64,000 nucleotides of DNA from Betaproteobacteria bacterium (GCA_016709965.1 JADJLT010000006.1:868001-932000); one strand, 5' to 3'. Shown: positions 27,196-36,406, counted from the stretch's first letter. The notes: generated by a model not told the origin, from the sequence alone. Made by a program: numbers and translations.

Positions 27196-27969
27196 ATGTT
27201 GATATTTCTATCCCCCGCCAAGTCGCTCGACTACCAGACGCCGCCGCATATTGCCACGCATACCGTCCCGGCCTATCTCAAGCAGTCCGAACTTTTGATC
27301 AAGCAGCTACGCAAGCTGTCGCCGGCCGACATTGCCAACCTGATGACACTGTCTGATCCGCTGGCGTTGCTCAATTTCAAACGCTACGCCGAATGGCATC
27401 TGCCCTTCACCCCGGAAAACGCCAAACAGGCGGCGCTTGCCTTTGACGGCGACGTGTATGACGGGCTCTCGGCAAAAACACTGAGCGCCGATGATCTTGA
27501 TTTCGCCCAGCAGCACGTGCGCATCCTCTCCGGCCTCTACGGCATTCTCAAACCGCTCGATCTGATCCAGCCCTACCGGCTCGAAATGGGCACCAGGTTC
27601 GCCAACAAGGCAGGCAAGAACCTTTATGAATTCTGGGGCGAGCGATTGCTCAAGGCCATCAATGCCGAACTGACCGATATGCCCCGGCCGGTTGCCATCA
27701 ACCTGGCCTCCGAGGAATATTTCAAGGCAGCTGTCGGCCGCAAGATCAAGGGGCAATTGATCCAGCCGGTGTTCGAAGACTGGAAGAACGGCCAGTACAA
27801 GATCATCAGCTTCTACGCCAAGCGGGCGCGCGGCCTGATGACGCGTTACGTGGTGGAGAACCGGCTGAACGAGCCGGAAGGGCTGAAAAAATTCGACACC
27901 GACGGTTACGCCTTCGAGCCGTCGGTATCCGATGAAAATACCTGGGTCTTCCGCCGACGTCTGACATGA
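27196..27969 (+). CDS. yaaA: Peroxide stress protein YaaA (DUF328)
   Basis: 257 residues, full length. Motifs: LIFLSPAKSLDY, RILSGLYGILKPLDLIQPYRLEMGT (in parts), NLASEEYFKAV-like NLASEEYFKAA and ISFYAKRARGLMTRY. In E. coli YaaA limits intracellular free iron during peroxide stress. Its stop overlaps the eutB start by 4 bp, a coupling not usual for this gene. Confidence 0.93.
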   Translation: MLIFLSPAKSLDYQTPPHIATHTVPAYLKQSELLIKQLRKLSPADIANLMTLSDPLALLNFKRYAEWHLPFTPENAKQAALAFDGDVYDGLSAKTLSADDLDFAQQHVRILSGLYGILKPLDLIQPYRLEMGTRFANKAGKNLYEFWGERLLKAINAELTDMPRPVAINLASEEYFKAAVGRKIKGQLIQPVFEDWKNGQYKIISFYAKRARGLMTRYVVENRLNEPEGLKKFDTDGYAFEPSVSDENTWVFRRRLT

Positions 27970-29354
27970 CACTGAGCGCCAGCGTCGGGATTCGCCGTTA
28001 CAGCTTTGCCGATCTCAAGGATCTGCTGGCCAAGGCCAGCCCGGCGCGCTCTGGCGACAATCTCGCCGGCATCGCCGCAAACACGGCGGTGGAGCGCATG
28101 GCGGCGCGTCTGGTGCTGGCCGATCTGCCCTTGCGTCGCTTTCTCGATGAGGCGTTGATCCCATACGAAACTGACGAAGTCACGCGCCTGATCATCGATG
28201 GCCACGATGCGGCTGCCTTTGCCCCATTGGCATCATTGACCGTGGGTGAATTCCGCGACTGGCTGCTGGCCGACGCGACCGACGGCGTACAACTGGCCGC
28301 TGTCGTGCCCGGTATCACACCGGAAATGGCCGCTGCCGTCAGCAAGCTGATGCGCAACCAGGATCTCATTGCCATTGCCCGCAAATGCCGGGTGGTCACC
28401 GCTTTCCGCGACACCATCGGTCTGCCCGGGCGGCTGGCCGTGCGTCTGCAGCCCAATCACCCGACCGACGACCCGCGCGGCATTGCCGCCGCCATGCTCG
28501 ACGGCCTGATGTATGGCGTCGGTGACGCGGTCATTGGCATCAATCCGGCCTCGGACAGCATGGCCGCACTGAGCACCTTGTGGCGGATGCTCGACGAACT
28601 GATCGGGCGTTTGGCCATCCCCACCCAGTCCTGTGTGCTGACCCATGTCAGCAGCCAGATTCGCGCCATTGAAATGGGCTTGCCGGTCGACCTGGTCTTT
28701 CAATCGGTGGCCGGCACCGAGGCGGCCAATAGCGGTTTTGGGATCAATCTGGCCATGCTGCGGGAAGCGCGCGAGGCGGCGCTATCGCTCAAACGGGGCA
28801 CGGTCGGCGACAACGTCATGTACTTCGAGACCGGCCAGGGGAGCGCCCTCTCGGCCAATGCCCACCACGGGGTCGACCAGCAGACCTGTGAGGCACGGGC
28901 CTACGCCGTGGCCCGCCATTTCAAGCCGTTGCTGGTCAATACGGTTGTCGGCTTCATCGGGCCGGAATATCTCTACGACGGCAAGCAGATCATCCGCGCT
29001 GGGCTCGAAGACCACTTCTGCGGCAAATTGCTCGGCCTGCCCATGGGCTGCGACATCTGTTACACCAACCATGCCGAGGCCGATCAGGACGATATGGATA
29101 ACCTGCTGGTGCTGCTCGGCACGGCCGGCGTCAATTTCATCATGGGGGTGCCGGGGGCGGACGACATCATGCTCAATTACCAGAGCACTTCCTTTCACGA
29201 TCAACTGTTTGTCCGCAATGTGCTCGGCTTGCAGCGGGCGCCGGAATTCGAGATGTGGCTCCAGACCATGGGACTGACCGATGACACCGGCCGCCTGCTG
29301 CCGGCGCAGGCCGATCATCGTCTGTTGAGCGACCTGTCGCGGAGTTTTACATGA
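27966..29354 (+). CDS. eutB: Ethanolamine ammonia-lyase large subunit
   Basis: 462 residues. Adenosylcobalamin-dependent deamination of ethanolamine to acetaldehyde and ammonia. Markers: SFADLKDLLAKASPARSGD, RNQDLIAIARKCRV, GLMYGVGDAVIGINPASD, VMYFETGQGSALSANAHHG and MGCDICYTNHAEADQDDMD (in parts). No microcompartment, transporter or EutA reactivase gene is near. Coupled to yaaA and eutC by 4-bp overlaps. Confidence 0.95.
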   Translation: MTLSASVGIRRYSFADLKDLLAKASPARSGDNLAGIAANTAVERMAARLVLADLPLRRFLDEALIPYETDEVTRLIIDGHDAAAFAPLASLTVGEFRDWLLADATDGVQLAAVVPGITPEMAAAVSKLMRNQDLIAIARKCRVVTAFRDTIGLPGRLAVRLQPNHPTDDPRGIAAAMLDGLMYGVGDAVIGINPASDSMAALSTLWRMLDELIGRLAIPTQSCVLTHVSSQIRAIEMGLPVDLVFQSVAGTEAANSGFGINLAMLREAREAALSLKRGTVGDNVMYFETGQGSALSANAHHGVDQQTCEARAYAVARHFKPLLVNTVVGFIGPEYLYDGKQIIRAGLEDHFCGKLLGLPMGCDICYTNHAEADQDDMDNLLVLLGTAGVNFIMGVPGADDIMLNYQSTSFHDQLFVRNVLGLQRAPEFEMWLQTMGLTDDTGRLLPAQADHRLLSDLSRSFT

Positions 29355-30103
29355 AGCCCGTCAGCCCCGACCCCTGGCAGGCGCTGGCCACGCTCACCGC
29401 CGCCCGCATTGCGCTCGGCCGCAGCGGCAGCAGCCTGCCAACCCGCGCTGTCCTCAACTTCGACGTAGCCCATGCCCTGGCTCGCGATGCGGTACATCAG
29501 CTGCTCGATCCCGCCAAACTCTCCGCCCGCTGGCGGGAGCAGGGCGGCGAGGCGCTTTTTGTCCACAGTTGCGCCACTGACCGTCTGACCTATCTGCAAC
29601 GCCCCGACCTCGGCCGCCATCTGGACGAAGCCAGCGCCAGTAGCCTGAGCATTGAAGCCAGCCAAAACGGCAACTGTGATCTCGTCATCGTCATCGCCGA
29701 CGGCTTGTCAGCCCCAGCCGTTGAGGCCCATGCACTGTCGCTTGTGCAAGCGCTGCTGCCTCACCTCGACGGCCTGCGAATTGCCCCACTGATCATCGCC
29801 GAACAGGGCCGGGTGGCACTCGGCGACGAAATTGGCGCAAACCTCCAAGCCAGCCTTGTTCTGGTATTGATCGGCGAGCGCCCCGGTCTCTCGTCACCCG
29901 ACAGCCTTGGCGCCTATCTTACGTTCGCCCCGCAACCCGGGCGCCTCGACGCCGAGCGCAACTGTGTTTCCAATATCCGTATCGACGGCCTGCCACCGCC
30001 AGTGGCTGCCGGCAAACTGGCCTGGCTGATACGCGCCGCCCTGATCCGCCGACTGACAGGGCTGCAACTGAAGGATGAGAGTGAATCTCCGGTGCTGGGT
30101 TAG
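29351..30103 (+). CDS. eutC: Ethanolamine ammonia-lyase small subunit
   Basis: 250 residues. Contains TAARIALGRSGSSLPTRAVL and DFDVAHALARDAVH-like LNFDVAHALARDAVH, and the B12-binding-side features VIVIADGLSAPAVEAHA, ERPGLSSPDSLGAYLTF and ERNCVSNIR. It partners EutB in the same operon. Confidence 0.94.
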   Translation: MKPVSPDPWQALATLTAARIALGRSGSSLPTRAVLNFDVAHALARDAVHQLLDPAKLSARWREQGGEALFVHSCATDRLTYLQRPDLGRHLDEASASSLSIEASQNGNCDLVIVIADGLSAPAVEAHALSLVQALLPHLDGLRIAPLIIAEQGRVALGDEIGANLQASLVLVLIGERPGLSSPDSLGAYLTFAPQPGRLDAERNCVSNIRIDGLPPPVAAGKLAWLIRAALIRRLTGLQLKDESESPVLG

Positions 30104-30151
30104 GCAGCGCCTCCTCGAAAGAGTCAGTTGTAACCAGTTCCATGCATCAGA

Positions 30152-30190
30152 AAAATTTCGATTTTTGCTGTTTTTTCCGGTTGACCGTGA
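30152..30190 (-). repeat. Dispersed motif, copy 6
   Basis: The minus strand reads CTCACGGTCAACCGGAAAAA then ACAGCAAAAATCGAAATTTTT: the best full-length consensus copy. It lies between the convergent ends of eutC and the kinase gene. Confidence 0.85.
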
Positions 30191-30270
30191 GCGTCAGTTT
30201 TTGCCTTGGAAATGGCGTTAGCCTTCGCGGTTCCGCAATGGGTGATGGCAACTTGCGGCTGGTCGTAGTT

Positions 30271-33200
30271 TCAATCCAGTACCTTTAGCGATTCCGTGAT
30301 TTGGTGCAACTCGGATAACAAGGCTTCCAGGTTTTGCGGCAGGTTGCAAGGTTCAACGTCTTTCAGTTCTGATTCGACGGTGGCAGAAAGATCACCCAGT
30401 ATTTCCATGCCGAGATTGCGGGAGATGCCTTTGATGGTGTGGGCATGGCGCTGGGCTTCCGTGAGCTGTCCGCTGGTGAGCGCAGTACGCATTTTGGTCG
30501 CAAAATCGACACCATAGCTGTCCCTGAATTTGATCAACATCTGACGATAGAAGTTAACCTTGTTGCCCATCAGTTTTAATCCCTTCTCGATATTGACGCC
30601 GGGAATTTCTGGAAGGCTTTGGGGCTGGAGTGGCGATCCATTCACTGTACGGAATGGCAAACCATGCAACTCGGCAGCTGGCGCGCCTGGTGTGAGTTGC
30701 GGAGAGAGCAAGGCAGAAATCTGGTGGAGCAGTTTGTCGAGATCGACGGGCTTGGTGATGTGGGCATTCATGCCAGCCGCCATGCATTGCTGTCTGTCAT
30801 GTTCCAGCACGCCAGCTGTCAGCGCAATGATAGGCAGGTTGGCGTAGGCGGGGTCTGAGCGCAGCTGACGGGTGGCCGCAAAGCCGTCCATGACCGGCAT
30901 TTGGCAGTCCATCAACACTAGGTCCGGACGACGCTGGCGGATGGCTGCGATGGCTTCCACCCCGTTGGAGGCCAGCCGGATTTTGAAGCCTGCCGCGCCG
31001 AGCAGCTCTTGCATTAAATCGCGATTGAGTTCGATATCGTCAACGATCAGGATATTGGCATTTTTTAAATGGATAACACAGGAAAAATCAAGCGCCCGGG
31101 TGGTTGGAGGCAACGAGGCGATGGCCGGTAACTGGAGCGGAATGGCCAGCGCCGAATAGAGCCGCTTCAAACTGCTCGGCTTCAGCAACATGACAGCGGC
31201 CGGGAAACTTTCCGTGATGTGCAGGGTGGCAGCGTTGTGGGGGGCGAGCAGGATGATTGCGGGGGCCTGTTTGCCAAAGGCATGGCCTATCGCCGTCATG
31301 GTTTCAGTACAGTTCATGCCTAGGGATATCCGCCCGTCGATCAGCACTGCCAGATAATTGGCCGATGGTTGACCAAGCATGGTCAGTGCGGATTCACCAT
31401 CACGGCAGATTTCTGCGGGCAGGCCAAGTTGCTGACATTGCCCGGCGATATTTTCAGCTAGTAGCGGGTTGTCGTCGACGATCAGTACCGAGCGGTGAGC
31501 AAAGGGCGCGAGATTATTCCGGAGCTCGACTATCGGTAGTGGGGTGTTCGGTGCTATCCCGACGTTGGCCGTGAAGTGGAAGGTACTGCCGCGACCGGTT
31601 TCGCTTTCCAGCCAGATGCGCCCGCCCATCAGTTCGACGAGCCGTTTGGAGATGACCAGCCCCAGTCCGGAGCCACCGTATCGCCGGGTGGTTGATGTGT
31701 CTCCCTGACTGAATGCGGAGAAGAGGGTTTCCTGTTCGGCCATTGAAATGCCGATGCCTTCATCGACAACCGAAATGTGGACTGCTGCCGTGCCATCCGT
31801 GCCAGGTTCCAGCCTGCAACCAAGGCGGAGCGTGCCTTTTGTGGAAAACTTGATGGCATTACCGAGCAGATTGATGATGATCTGCTTGATGCGCAGCGGA
31901 TCGCCAATAACGCTGCCGGCAGCATCGGCGGAAATGTCGATGCAAAGCTCCAGCCCTTTTTCTTCTATGCGATCGATCAGCAGGTCAGTGATTTCTTCGA
32001 ACAAGCCTGGCAGGTTGAAAAAAACCTGTTCGATGCCCAGCTTCCCGGCTTCGAGGCGCGAAAAATCGAGAATGTCGTTGATGATCACCAACAGGTGATT
32101 GGCGGCCAGGCGGATTTTGCTCAGATATTGTCCCTGTTGCGCATTCAGCGGCGTCAACAAGCAGAGATCGGACAGGCCCAGGATGGCGGTAAGCGGCGTA
32201 CGCACCTCATGCGACATGTTCGACAGGAAATCCCCTTTTGCCCGGTTAGCTTCCTCGGCTTGCTCCTTGGCGGTACGCAGGTCATACGTTTGCTCTTCTA
32301 CCATCGCTGCCAGATTGTCGCGGTGATTGCGTAATTCCTCGGCGGTTTCATGCAGTTTGCGCTCGTTTTCGCGCAAGGCCTTTTCCCGGGCCTTGAGTGC
32401 AGCGATGTTGGTGGAAACGACAACGGCGCCTTCCAGCTTGCCGGCATGGCTGTGGATCAGGCTGGCGTGAACGAGGTAGGGCAAGGTTTCGGCTTCGCTG
32501 CCGGGAAGCGCGTTGGCGTGCCGGAAATTCAGCTCGGCTTCAAAGTGCCCACCGGCAGCACGAATGGCGTTGAGCAGCAGCGGGGTACCACGGTTGGCTG
32601 GCAACAGGCTGCGCAATTGGTCGCGGCCGGATTCGGGCAGACACGCTTCGAAATAGCTGCCAACCATGGCTTCCTGCGTGTAGCCAAGCTCCTGGGTCAG
32701 CAGGCTATTGGCGCGTGTGATGCGGCCATCCGGGCCAAGCATGACAAATATCTCGGCCATGGTGCCGATTGCGCGCTCCAGTGCGCCGTGCAACTGAGCC
32801 AGTTCCTGCGAACGATGCTGCAATTCATCCTGCTGAGCTTCCTGCTCCGCGATCAGCAGTTCGAGCGCTTCGGTGCTCGTGATCAGTTCGGCTTCCAGGG
32901 CGTGATTGGCTTGTCGCAGCACATCCAGTTCTGCACCGAGTTCGCAGGCGTGGCCGCAAGTGACGGATGCCCAGCGGGTTCGGATCAGTTCGGTTGCTTC
33001 CGCAACGGCGGCGGCAACCTCGAGAGACAGGCCGGGCGAGAATGCGCGTGGACTTCCGATCTCGACGGCAATCACGTCGATTTGAGGCGGGTGGGCAATG
33101 GTTTCGCGAACCGCTGCCAACAGGTAGCCCACGCCGGCACCATGGCCCCCGCTACCAGAATTCTCCATCGGTATCTGGTGTGCCGCCAGCAGGTGGAGGC

Positions 33201-33414
33201 GTCCGGCTTCCTGGCCCGCCATGGCGTCGATGATCAGGACGTGCTGGCAGTTTTCAAAAAAATGCAGAGCATCAATGCCGCGGGTCCCGCAATCGATGAT
33301 GTCGACCTGCGTTTGCAATAGCATGCGGCGTAAAGCGAGGCTGACAGCCGGGCCGAATCCGTCGTCGCCGTGAAGCGGATTCCCAAAGCACAGGATGCGG
33401 AAACGCTCAGACAT
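30271..33414 (-). CDS. Hydrogenase-maturation-protease-like domain fused to hybrid histidine kinase (PAS, HisKA, HATPase, two receivers, Hpt)
   Basis: 1047 residues from the ATG at 33414, overlapping the hydrogenase large-subunit stop by 8 bp. Residues 1-150 are an M52 (HyaD/HoxW-type) endopeptidase: GNPLHGDDGFGP (D17/D18), LIIDAMAG (D63) and GGHGAGVGYLL (H91), the three nickel-sensing positions. Coiled coil ~155-215; PAS ~215-345; HisKA with H402 in SNMSHEVRTPL; ATPase with LLGNAIKFSTKGT and GGSGLGLVISKRL; receiver 1 with D693 (LIDGR, degenerate); receiver 2 with D836 (LMDCQMPVMDG); Hpt with H992 in HAHTIKG. No transmembrane segments, so cytoplasmic. It probably senses hydrogenase state or hydrogen and relays phosphate to an unlinked regulator (inference). 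Confidence 0.9.
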   Translation of the reverse strand: MSERFRILCFGNPLHGDDGFGPAVSLALRRMLLQTQVDIIDCGTRGIDALHFFENCQHVLIIDAMAGQEAGRLHLLAAHQIPMENSGSGGHGAGVGYLLAAVRETIAHPPQIDVIAVEIGSPRAFSPGLSLEVAAAVAEATELIRTRWASVTCGHACELGAELDVLRQANHALEAELITSTEALELLIAEQEAQQDELQHRSQELAQLHGALERAIGTMAEIFVMLGPDGRITRANSLLTQELGYTQEAMVGSYFEACLPESGRDQLRSLLPANRGTPLLLNAIRAAGGHFEAELNFRHANALPGSEAETLPYLVHASLIHSHAGKLEGAVVVSTNIAALKAREKALRENERKLHETAEELRNHRDNLAAMVEEQTYDLRTAKEQAEEANRAKGDFLSNMSHEVRTPLTAILGLSDLCLLTPLNAQQGQYLSKIRLAANHLLVIINDILDFSRLEAGKLGIEQVFFNLPGLFEEITDLLIDRIEEKGLELCIDISADAAGSVIGDPLRIKQIIINLLGNAIKFSTKGTLRLGCRLEPGTDGTAAVHISVVDEGIGISMAEQETLFSAFSQGDTSTTRRYGGSGLGLVISKRLVELMGGRIWLESETGRGSTFHFTANVGIAPNTPLPIVELRNNLAPFAHRSVLIVDDNPLLAENIAGQCQQLGLPAEICRDGESALTMLGQPSANYLAVLIDGRISLGMNCTETMTAIGHAFGKQAPAIILLAPHNAATLHITESFPAAVMLLKPSSLKRLYSALAIPLQLPAIASLPPTTRALDFSCVIHLKNANILIVDDIELNRDLMQELLGAAGFKIRLASNGVEAIAAIRQRRPDLVLMDCQMPVMDGFAATRQLRSDPAYANLPIIALTAGVLEHDRQQCMAAGMNAHITKPVDLDKLLHQISALLSPQLTPGAPAAELHGLPFRTVNGSPLQPQSLPEIPGVNIEKGLKLMGNKVNFYRQMLIKFRDSYGVDFATKMRTALTSGQLTEAQRHAHTIKGISRNLGMEILGDLSATVESELKDVEPCNLPQNLEALLSELHQITESLKVLD

Positions 33415-34924
33415 TGAAATGCGTTTTTTTATGGCTGCCAATGAAATGTACGGTGCACACCAGGCACGGGTCATGGGAGCGGACGATGTGACCGATCTCC
33501 ACCGGGTTTTCCGGGTCGGGCACCCGCAGGCCAATGATGCTTTGTTCCCAATGACCGTGACGGCCGGCGCTATCGCGCGGTGAAGCGTTCCAGGCGGTGG
33601 GTGTGACGATCTGGTATTTGTCGATCACCCCATCCTTGATGCGTAGCCAATGGCCAAGCGAACCACGCGCCGCCTCGACCATGCCGTAGCTTTCGCCATC
33701 TGGCCAGACATCGATATGCGGATCGATGAAATGCGGCTCGGAAAGTTTCGTTTTTAGCTGATTTATCGTGTTGACCGCAGCATTCAGCAAGCAGCCAGCC
33801 CGGCGCAGGCGGGCGAACTGGCGGAGCCAGGTGTTGTCGCCTTCGCTGGCCAGCAGGTCACAAATGAGGGCTTCGCCAGCGATGCGCAACTCAGCCAGCG
33901 GACCGGTCTGCACCACCTTGTCGCCATAGCGTGGCGCCTTGGCCCAGGTGTAGCGATCAGTGCCCGGTTGGTGGTCGGGGATGGTTTCGCCTTCCCATGG
34001 GTGGCGTCCGCCCGGGTAATCAAAGAACCAGCTGTGGCGAACGTGTTCGTTGATCTGCAAATGGTCGAGTGCCTCGACTTGCTGCGTATCGGCGTTGAAA
34101 AAGCCGGCTGGTAATTCGCTGCCCGAGCCGTCGGGATGATGGTTAACGCCGAAGCTCATCAGATGACCCGTGCCGGCACCGAGCTTGTGCAGGCCGATGT
34201 CGCGGGCAAAGCGATTGAACAGGCCGAGGGCACTGCGTTCGCGGGCCGGGCTGGTGGCCATCCAGCGGAACAGGGCTTCGCCAGTGTCGAGCGCCAGCCA
34301 TTCGTCGAGATTGCCGCCGATGACGGTTTGCTCGAACCATTCGCGTACCTTGGCCAAAATGTCGCGGGTATCGAGCAGTCGGCGGCTGTTGGCTGGCTGC
34401 GTGATGCCGCCGGGCAGCATGTAGGTCGAGTGTGGCCACTGACCGCCAAAAATGGCGACGATGCCGATCAGTTCCCGCGTGCTCTTCAGGCAGCCACGCA
34501 CGACGCTGCCCTTGAGCGGGGCGAAGGCGTCAGCCAGTTCAGCGGCCAGCGGGTGGTTGGCGTAGAGCGGGTTGCAAAAATCCGGTGTGAAAAAGAGAAA
34601 AGTCTGGCGGAGATCGCTTTGCAGCGTTTCGGCCATCAGGCACAGGTTGCGAACGTGTACGGCGTGGGCGGGCGGCGTGATGCCGGCAATCTGCTCCAGC
34701 GCCAGCGTCGCGGCGTAAAGGTGGGCGGTGCCGCAGATACCGCAGACGCGCGGCGTGATGACCAGCGAGTCACGTGGGGCACGGCCGATCATGATCTGTT
34801 CGAAACCACGGTACAAGGTGCCGATGCAGCGCGCATCGACGACTACGCCATCCTCCAGGTCAAGCTGGAATTCAAGGTCCCCCTCAACGCGATTGAGATC
34901 GATATCGACAGTGACGCGGGTCAT
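33407..34924 (-). CDS. NiFe hydrogenase large subunit
   Basis: 505 residues. Nickel ligands are in TPRVCGICGTAHLYAA and in the C-terminal HDPCLVCTVH, after which only 12 residues follow. ITPPAHAVHVRNLCLMAE is also typical. The chain carries a diverged dispersed motif in frame (AAVNTINQLKTKL). It pairs with the small subunit gene upstream (4-bp overlap) and the protease-kinase fusion downstream. No Hyp genes, cytochrome b or NAD-reducing subunits are near, so a sensory or cytoplasmic uptake role is more likely than membrane respiration (inference). Confidence 0.92.
   Translation of the reverse strand: MTRVTVDIDLNRVEGDLEFQLDLEDGVVVDARCIGTLYRGFEQIMIGRAPRDSLVITPRVCGICGTAHLYAATLALEQIAGITPPAHAVHVRNLCLMAETLQSDLRQTFLFFTPDFCNPLYANHPLAAELADAFAPLKGSVVRGCLKSTRELIGIVAIFGGQWPHSTYMLPGGITQPANSRRLLDTRDILAKVREWFEQTVIGGNLDEWLALDTGEALFRWMATSPARERSALGLFNRFARDIGLHKLGAGTGHLMSFGVNHHPDGSGSELPAGFFNADTQQVEALDHLQINEHVRHSWFFDYPGGRHPWEGETIPDHQPGTDRYTWAKAPRYGDKVVQTGPLAELRIAGEALICDLLASEGDNTWLRQFARLRRAGCLLNAAVNTINQLKTKLSEPHFIDPHIDVWPDGESYGMVEAARGSLGHWLRIKDGVIDKYQIVTPTAWNASPRDSAGRHGHWEQSIIGLRVPDPENPVEIGHIVRSHDPCLVCTVHFIGSHKKTHFNV
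33742..33782 (-). repeat. Dispersed motif, copy 7 (inside hydrogenase large subunit, diverged)
   Basis: The minus strand reads CTGCGGTCAACACGATAAAT then CAGCTAAAAACGAAACTTTC. Read in frame as AVNTINQLKTKL. Confidence 0.6.
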
Positions 34925-35856
34925 GGTTCCATCTCTCGGTTGATCACGCGCTCGGGTGCTGCCGCGCGGGCCAGGTTCTTGTAGGCCATGTACTTGGCGC
35001 GGGCCACACCGAGCGGCAGGAATTTCGGCACGACGCCAATTTTTGGGGTGACGAAAAGATCACGGTTCGATGGAAAGTCTGGCGATGTACAGCCAAAGCA
35101 GGGCACCCCGGCGCGCGTCTTGCTGCTGTGACCATTCCACAGTTCGGTATTGCACGGCGCCACGGTTTGCGGGCCGCGGCAACCAAGGCTGAAGAACATG
35201 CAGCCGCGCCCACCGAGTACCTCGTCTTCAATGTCGTACTCGTGATATTCGTTGCGGGTGCAGCCCTGATGAACGAGGCTGGAGAAAAAGGCGGTTGGCC
35301 GGTTGAGCACATCCAGCTTGAGCGATTCGCCGTCAGCCAGCATGGCCAGCACCTTAGTCATGGTGTTCGGGTGGGCCGGGCAGCCGGCGACGTTGATCAC
35401 CGGCTGGCCGCTGCGGGCACGCCATTCGGTGCCGAGCAGTCCGCCGGGCTGGTCTTTGAGGTATTGCAGGCCGGTGCAATCGGTCGGGTTTGGCCCGGCC
35501 GCATGGACGCCACCAAAAGCTGCGCAGGTGCCCATGGCCACAACATGGGTCGCCAGTGGGGCGATTTCTCGAATGATGTCGATCTTGGCGCGGCCTTTCC
35601 AGGTGTCGTACTGACCTGAGCCGTCCGGCCCGGTCATCAGGCTGCCTTCGATACACAGAATGTCGACTTTCTCGCGGCCGCTGGTGATGGCTTCAAGCAC
35701 CTGCCCAAAGCTTGCATCGGCCGTCAGCGAGGGGTGCCACAGGAGCTTGAGGTCGTATTGCTGCAGCAGGTTTTCGAGACTGGGCCGGTCAGCACAGAGC
35801 AGGGCCATACTTTCGCCGCTGCAGGCACCCGCTTGCATCCAGACGATATTCGGCAT
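34921..35856 (-). CDS. NiFe hydrogenase small subunit, no Tat signal
   Basis: 311 residues from the ATG at 35856, preceded by AAAGGAG. Starts directly with the flavodoxin-like domain, so it is cytoplasmic. Iron-sulfur ligands: MGTCAAFGG, NVAGCPAHP, the HxnC set in VHQGCTRNEY, GGRGCMFFSLGCRGP, PCNTELW and VPCFGCTSPDFP. In the first motif, normally GCxGC, it reads QAGACSGESMALL, so the second proximal-cluster cysteine is a glutamate (E15). This recalls groups with Asp at that site. Group assignment within HydDB cannot be settled by eye. Confidence 0.92.
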   Translation of the reverse strand: MPNIVWMQAGACSGESMALLCADRPSLENLLQQYDLKLLWHPSLTADASFGQVLEAITSGREKVDILCIEGSLMTGPDGSGQYDTWKGRAKIDIIREIAPLATHVVAMGTCAAFGGVHAAGPNPTDCTGLQYLKDQPGGLLGTEWRARSGQPVINVAGCPAHPNTMTKVLAMLADGESLKLDVLNRPTAFFSSLVHQGCTRNEYHEYDIEDEVLGGRGCMFFSLGCRGPQTVAPCNTELWNGHSSKTRAGVPCFGCTSPDFPSNRDLFVTPKIGVVPKFLPLGVARAKYMAYKNLARAAAPERVINREMEP

Positions 35857-35986
35857 CCTCGTTCTCCTTTGCCATCGGGAGGTCTTGCGCAGATTTCTAC
35901 AAGGCATCCTTCATGTAGATATTGTGAAATATCATATGTGCTAATTGTATCAATTCACGACTGAATTTGTACATTTTTTTGTTATT

Positions 35987-36406
35987 TTAGCTAGCCAGCA
36001 ACGCTGAAGCCGCCGCCGGCTTGACGATCTGAAAGCCCAGCGTCGTTCGCCCGCGCAGGCAGAGCAGGGCCTTGTCCTTGCTGACCAGCAAATTGGCGTT
36101 GCAACGGGCGGCCAGTTCGAGAAACTTCTGGTCGTCCCTGTCTTTGCAGCGCGGCAGTTTCGGCGCTTCGCCTTCGGGGAAAACCTGGACCAGCGCGCTG
36201 TAGCGGGCATAGCGCTCGGCCATCATGTCCGGCGTCAGCTTGAGTTGCGGGTAGGTCAGTACGCGCTTCAGTTCGTTCAGCGTCCGCGCGTCGACAAAAC
36301 ATTCAATGTTTCCTGCCTCCAGCGCGGCCATGATCGGCACGGCATCGGTATTGCCCCAGTGGAAGAGGTCGAGGACGACGTTGGTATCGAGAACGAAGCG
36401 CAGCAT
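35987..36406 (-). CDS. PIN-domain (putative VapC-like) toxin
   Basis: 139 residues from the ATG at 36406 (MLRFVLDTNVVLDLF). PIN acidic residues appear in VLDTNVVLDL, CFVDARTLNELKRVL and CKDRDDQKFLELAARCNANLLVSKDKAL (in parts), as in the TIGR00305-type putative toxins. No antitoxin gene is recognisable beside it. A TATAAT lies at 36414-36419 just upstream on its strand. Shares a short promoter gap with divergent dusC. Confidence 0.85.
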   Translation of the reverse strand: MLRFVLDTNVVLDLFHWGNTDAVPIMAALEAGNIECFVDARTLNELKRVLTYPQLKLTPDMMAERYARYSALVQVFPEGEAPKLPRCKDRDDQKFLELAARCNANLLVSKDKALLCLRGRTTLGFQIVKPAAASALLAS

